From Stratiolaelaps scimitus (Eukaryota; Arthropoda; Arachnida; Mesostigmata; Laelapidae), in NCBI GenBank assembly GCA_019614645.1, contig JABWDB010000001.1:23987501-24051500 (forward strand): 64,000 nt of DNA, in the 5' to 3' direction. A program made the position numbers and the translations under genes. The notes beneath the pieces were generated by a model that saw only the letters and a program-made list of their open reading frames with translations, did not search any database and was not told the origin of the DNA. Position 1 is the first letter of the stretch. Each line of letters opens with the position of its first letter. Shown here one piece after another: positions 60,208 to 64,000 of the stretch.

Positions 60208-62091
60208 AGTGCATCGAAAGTGGCTAACAAACATTACTATTATTAGTAATATGTTCGGTTAAAATCGCTCTTCAGTCAGCCGTTACCCAACAAGATGAAA
60301 ACAGAACTTAAAGACTCGCGAGGGTCACTGAAAAGCGCACATTTCACTCGAGCGAGTTCCAACCGAAAGAGCCCTGAGCACAAACGTATCGACGCCCGAC
60401 ATTATAAGAACAGTACACAATCAGTAGAAGGTCTGAATAGCCACCACGAGCATTGTTCGTCGAACCTCTAAGATCGCGTGTGTTAGGGAAGAGATAATGT
60501 GCAGTTTTGGGAATGTGCAGGCAAAACAACTATTCGATATACGAAGATAACGGTAGAGTGTACCAGGCGGTGTGCGAGATAGAAGCCGCAATGGTCGGCG
60601 TAAGGCGTATTATGTTATGTACGCAGATTGCGCATTTAAATCGTGGGGGAAATGGATTTTTGAAAAAAAAATAGCAAATTAGATCGGCTTGGACTCACAC
60701 GAGTTTTAGTCTTTAGTAGAAACGTTGTTGCGATATTGAAATCATTGTAATATGAAGTGCCGTGCGCCAAAATACTCAGCAACTGCGGGAAACTAGTACT
60801 GCAATTCACGCAGCTTGATACCATACGTATGTGAGATAGAAAGAGAGAGAGAGGGAGAGAGAGAGGAGATCTGCATAAATGATTATTTTATACAAGAAAC
60901 AAAGCAAAGTGTACGAATGGGATACTAAATGTTGAACGTCTGCAACATGGACTCTATCGTCTTTATAATATTTAGGTGCGTGACTTGAACATTGCTGGTT
61001 CGATATTACTTTCCTTATACGCACGATTTGTCGCTGGACTTTATTCAAGTTTGCTCCTGTTTCTGACAACGTCCCCATTCGAGACAGGCACCATAGTTTG
61101 ACTAAGATGATTTTGAAACGAAAGAAGTTCCATTTGAACTAGCTAGATATAATACTTAACGGCACACTGCATCGTAACGATTAGAACTTACAATCTGCGT
61201 TGGCTAAGCTGTTAGAGCACAGTCTCTGCGTTCGAGACAAATAGATAACATATTGTAACTCTTCGTGTCGTCAAATTCGTTTTGTTTTATGCATGTACAC
61301 ATCATACGAATTATTATTGGTATTCGTTTGTCTGTACATTTTTTATTAGTTCGCATAATGAACACACATTGGTTCGACCAGTTACAAGAAGCAGCCCATG
61401 ATTCTCATTGTCGGCTAATTGGAAATGGGGATTTGTTCTCATTTCTAGTTTCCGAGCTTCGTAGACTTTATGCGCTATATGTTGCCTAGTAGCTTATAAA
61501 GATTTGCTAAGTGCCCAACAACAGCGCTTTATATTCGGCTACTACTATTTATTTCTCGAAATGATACGTCTTATGTTTATACCGTATCAATACAGATCCG
61601 CATCTTCAGCACGAGCAGATTTCATTTGGCGTTTTTTTTTCCCAAAATAATGAAGTAAATTTCGATTCATCACATCTGACAGTGTTTATCTAAGAGCATT
61701 CTATAAAAAAAAGATTAATGAGATTGTGATACGCTATATGGGGCGGGGTCCACGGTGAGACGGTCGCTGCAAGGAAAATTCGATTCCACAGCTGCCTGCG
61801 GGCCGGTGCCTTTTTTTAATTTTCCTCCCCATGTACCAGCTTCTGTAGTCACGTATAGGTAGTCGCACGTCCTACGAAGGCGATGCAGGTTGAACGAACC
61901 GACTCCCCCGTGAAACCGAAGCGATACGTGGAAGAAACCTTAGAAAGGAGACGTTGCTGCCGTACGCGTGTACACCCACGTAAATAGGTAATCTTAATAT
62001 AATATCTCAAACCAATAGGCCTCTCGGCCTCCTTGTTATTGCGCTTCCATATACAGAAAAATGGGGGTGTCCTATCCTATTGTCGCGTAGT

Positions 62092-62092
62092 G

Positions 62093-62121
<29 letters not shown>
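62092..62121. repeat. (TA)n microsatellite
   Basis: TA run with one G interruption. Confidence 0.95.
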
Positions 62122-62124
<3 letters not shown>

Positions 62125-62668
62125 CATTACTCAAATATGTTTAGTAGACTTCCGTAAATTATTCTCTCTTTCTCACTGTAATATTATAGACGATGTCTCC
62201 GCTATAGAGTTTAGGTTGTGCGGACGAGTGGAACGAGGCATATGTCTGTGACGCCCTTTGAGATATTTCCGCAATACGAAACAGGATGCCTTGTCATGTC
62301 CTTGTCTGTCTAGCTAACTTAAAGCGAACTGTGGTAGAAGTGTTTCTTGGCCAATAGATCAAGAGGCTCCCTGGAGGATGACACTTCACCGCAGTCCGCG
62401 GCTGAACTCTGTCGTGTTGCCCCTGCGCATGGAGGGATATATGATCGATAGGAGCTAAACAGAATGGGGAACTGCAGCTGCTCCAGGAAAGGGTTGTCTG
62501 ATGGGAATGCATGTATATAAAACTGACCGGTTAGAAATCGTGACTTTAAACCAATGCCCCCCTCGCCGCCGCACGGCTAACTCGGACTCGACCTATCCCT
62601 CACGTTCGCCACAACTGAGATTCGTTTTGCTCGTGACGTCAGTCGATATTTGTGCCTAACCTCTATCT

Positions 62669-62785
62669 ACTAAATATTCCGGTCTGACTCTCAGCCAACC
62701 TTTGGCGTCCAAGGTAGAACTGCTTTCGGTATTTCTTCGCATGATGGACACATGGGTCCACTGGACACATACAAATCGAAACTAG
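62669..62785 (-). mobile_element. SINE family 1 copy, 5'-truncated, minus strand
   Basis: Read on the minus strand it contains TTTCGATTT, GTGTCC, AAAGCAGTTCTACC and the tail GGTTGGCTGAGAGTCAGACC. It is flanked by an exact 11-bp direct repeat AACCTCTATCT at 62658-62668 and 62786-62796. It is the only copy of the family found on this strand. Confidence 0.85.
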
Positions 62786-62796
62786 AACCTCTATCT

Positions 62797-64000
62797 GGCC
62801 CTAGATTATTAGACTGATTTGCGTATTTTGACTTTTCAATGCTTTGGCGTATCAAGTATAGCATATAACTGCATTACTTGTATAACTACATTAATAAATA
62901 ACGTATTTTATACAGTGTAGCATATATGTTGGCAATCATATATCTCGACATATCTTGCCAATGGTATCATACTTGATGTGTATCGGACTCGTCAATTTAT
63001 CAACGTGTATGTTGTTTATTTATTTAGTATATTTAGTTGTCCAGCGCTGGGAATTGATTTTGTAGCCATTGCGGTGAGAAGGTGATAGCAATTCTGTTGA
63101 CATGAGTGAATAAAACAATAGACAAACAGTGAAAATCACTATTACTCCTGCTGAAGATAAGAATTAAATAGGAAGTGTCTTCGCTCAAAATTACTACGAT
63201 TTACGATTCAACACATCTGACACAATACAACAATACGCTTCAAGGCTCGCCGTACCGTTTCCAGTTTTCTACAATCAAAGACTCACCAAGCTATAATACT
63301 AGCGCCTAGACTTTTCGCACTAATTACATACTAGAAGGTTCTTGGCTTTTTTTCACACTTCTTAGCTTGATTTCTAGGTGGCTTCGGACGTTATGGGTCG
63401 CCATATGCTCGCCAAGGTTGCTAAGGGTGGCATTCTACCACATCTTGACACAGGAAGGGGACTTATTAAGTGAATTATAAACCAATGTAAGTAAGCATTG
63501 ATCTGGCATTATCAAGTACCAGGGACAATGGGAGAGTTTTGTCGCCGATGCTCACGCACCATAGCATGCTACACGAACTATAAGGGTTTGGTGACAACCT
63601 CCCCGCCAGCCAGTCTGACCAAGAGGTAATGGTCCTGGATGACAATGTACCCATTATAGCTAGCAGTTCCTTGCCCCACTCGCCCGCGCGTAAACGAACT
63701 CCGATGCTTTGGCCGGCGTGACTCCTGATTGTCCTCGCGTCAGTGTTCGACAGAACCGGAAATCAAGGCAGACCTTAGTGCACAGCAACGAGAGACTCGC
63801 CGGAGACTTCAGCGTCGTCCAGAGCCGCCGTCGGAGCAGCTGCTGTAGCTGGACTGAGGTTAGATCTTCGGTGGCCCTATCCTCGAGAGACTTCAGAGAG
63901 CGACGCAACGAACCTGTGCAGCTAGGATGAGGTGCAACTGCAGAACAGAGTAGTACCAGAAGTGAGCGCTGAGCCAAACAGAAACGAAGAGAGACAGTGG
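62797..64000. other. Non-coding stretch, GC-richer right end
   Basis: AT-rich to about 63,660, then GC-richer with frames open on both strands (105 codons minus, without an ATG start; 73 plus). A first exon could lie at or beyond the right edge, but nothing here is diagnostic. Confidence 0.45.

Larger units (their letters stand above)
59921..62668. other. Non-coding stretch with microsatellites
   Basis: TA runs at 59966-59984 and 62092-62121. GA run at about 60837-60866. The bracketed poly(T) at 60156-60207 is listed separately. A weak B-box-like stretch lies at about 61775-61785. No gene. Confidence 0.55.

Noticed and set aside
63660..63977. Signal-peptide-like minus-strand frame at the right end
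   Set aside because: The apparent first Met is a TTG codon, with no ATG in a suitable position.
1..64000. CRISPR arrays, rRNA, snRNA and common conserved microRNAs
   Set aside because: No regularly spaced repeats, no U1/U2/U6, 5S or tRNA sequence, and none of the familiar arthropod microRNA sequences (let-7, bantam, miR-1, miR-9, miR-124 and similar) were seen on the given strand by eye. Reverse-strand microRNAs were checked less thoroughly.

Overview
This looks like nuclear DNA from a metazoan, most likely an arthropod. It has no operons, no dense coding and no bacterial-type gene spacing. It has many (TA)n and (GA/CT)n microsatellites, decayed mariner transposons, and tRNA-derived SINEs with target-site duplications. 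CpG is not obviously depleted, and a few TATA/initiator-like promoter motifs and short-intron splice signals are present. The species cannot be named from this evidence; arthropod is inference.

No conserved host protein could be recognised anywhere in the 64 kb. The longest open frames are about 150-170 codons. By hand estimate that is close to the chance maximum for this base composition, where roughly one codon in 17 is a stop, so almost all frames are probably noise. The window is best read as intergenic or intronic DNA carrying transposable-element debris, with a few GC-richer islands (about 8.2-8.9, 12.7-13.6, 32.6-34.9, 40.4-40.9, 45.8-46.4, 55.3-55.8, 56.7-57.1, 58.9-59.9 kb). Gene starts or exons are possible in those islands but not proven.

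What can be supported: (1) two degenerate mariner transposase pseudogenes (1.4-2.4 kb and 44.3-44.9 kb) and a third, internally rearranged mariner-like element with inverted ends and TA duplications (17.1-17.7 kb); (2) a tRNA-derived SINE family with six copies (2.5, 17.4, 29.6, 50.7, 54.4, 62.7 kb), two with exact target-site duplications of 12 and 14 bp, one with an 11-bp duplication, and one inserted inside the 17-kb mariner-like element; (3) a second SINE-like family (full copy at 7.15-7.41 kb with a 14-bp duplication, fragment at 26.3 kb). Its 3' tail shares a small stem-loop with family 1, with a compensatory base-pair change; (4) a 226-bp MITE with 26-bp inverted ends at 23.0 kb containing a sequence that recurs at 14.6 kb; (5) several strong inverted repeats, and a poly(T) tract bracketed by a 15-bp duplication that looks like a tail-only retroposition.

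Tentative gene models, all low confidence: TATA-led open frames at 8.17-8.66, 10.12-10.44, 32.59-32.90, 45.78-46.03 and 59.30-59.87 kb, and a possible exon plus 33-nt microexon pair at 19.88-20.22 kb. None matches a family I recognise. They are the places to test first with RNA-seq or homology searches.
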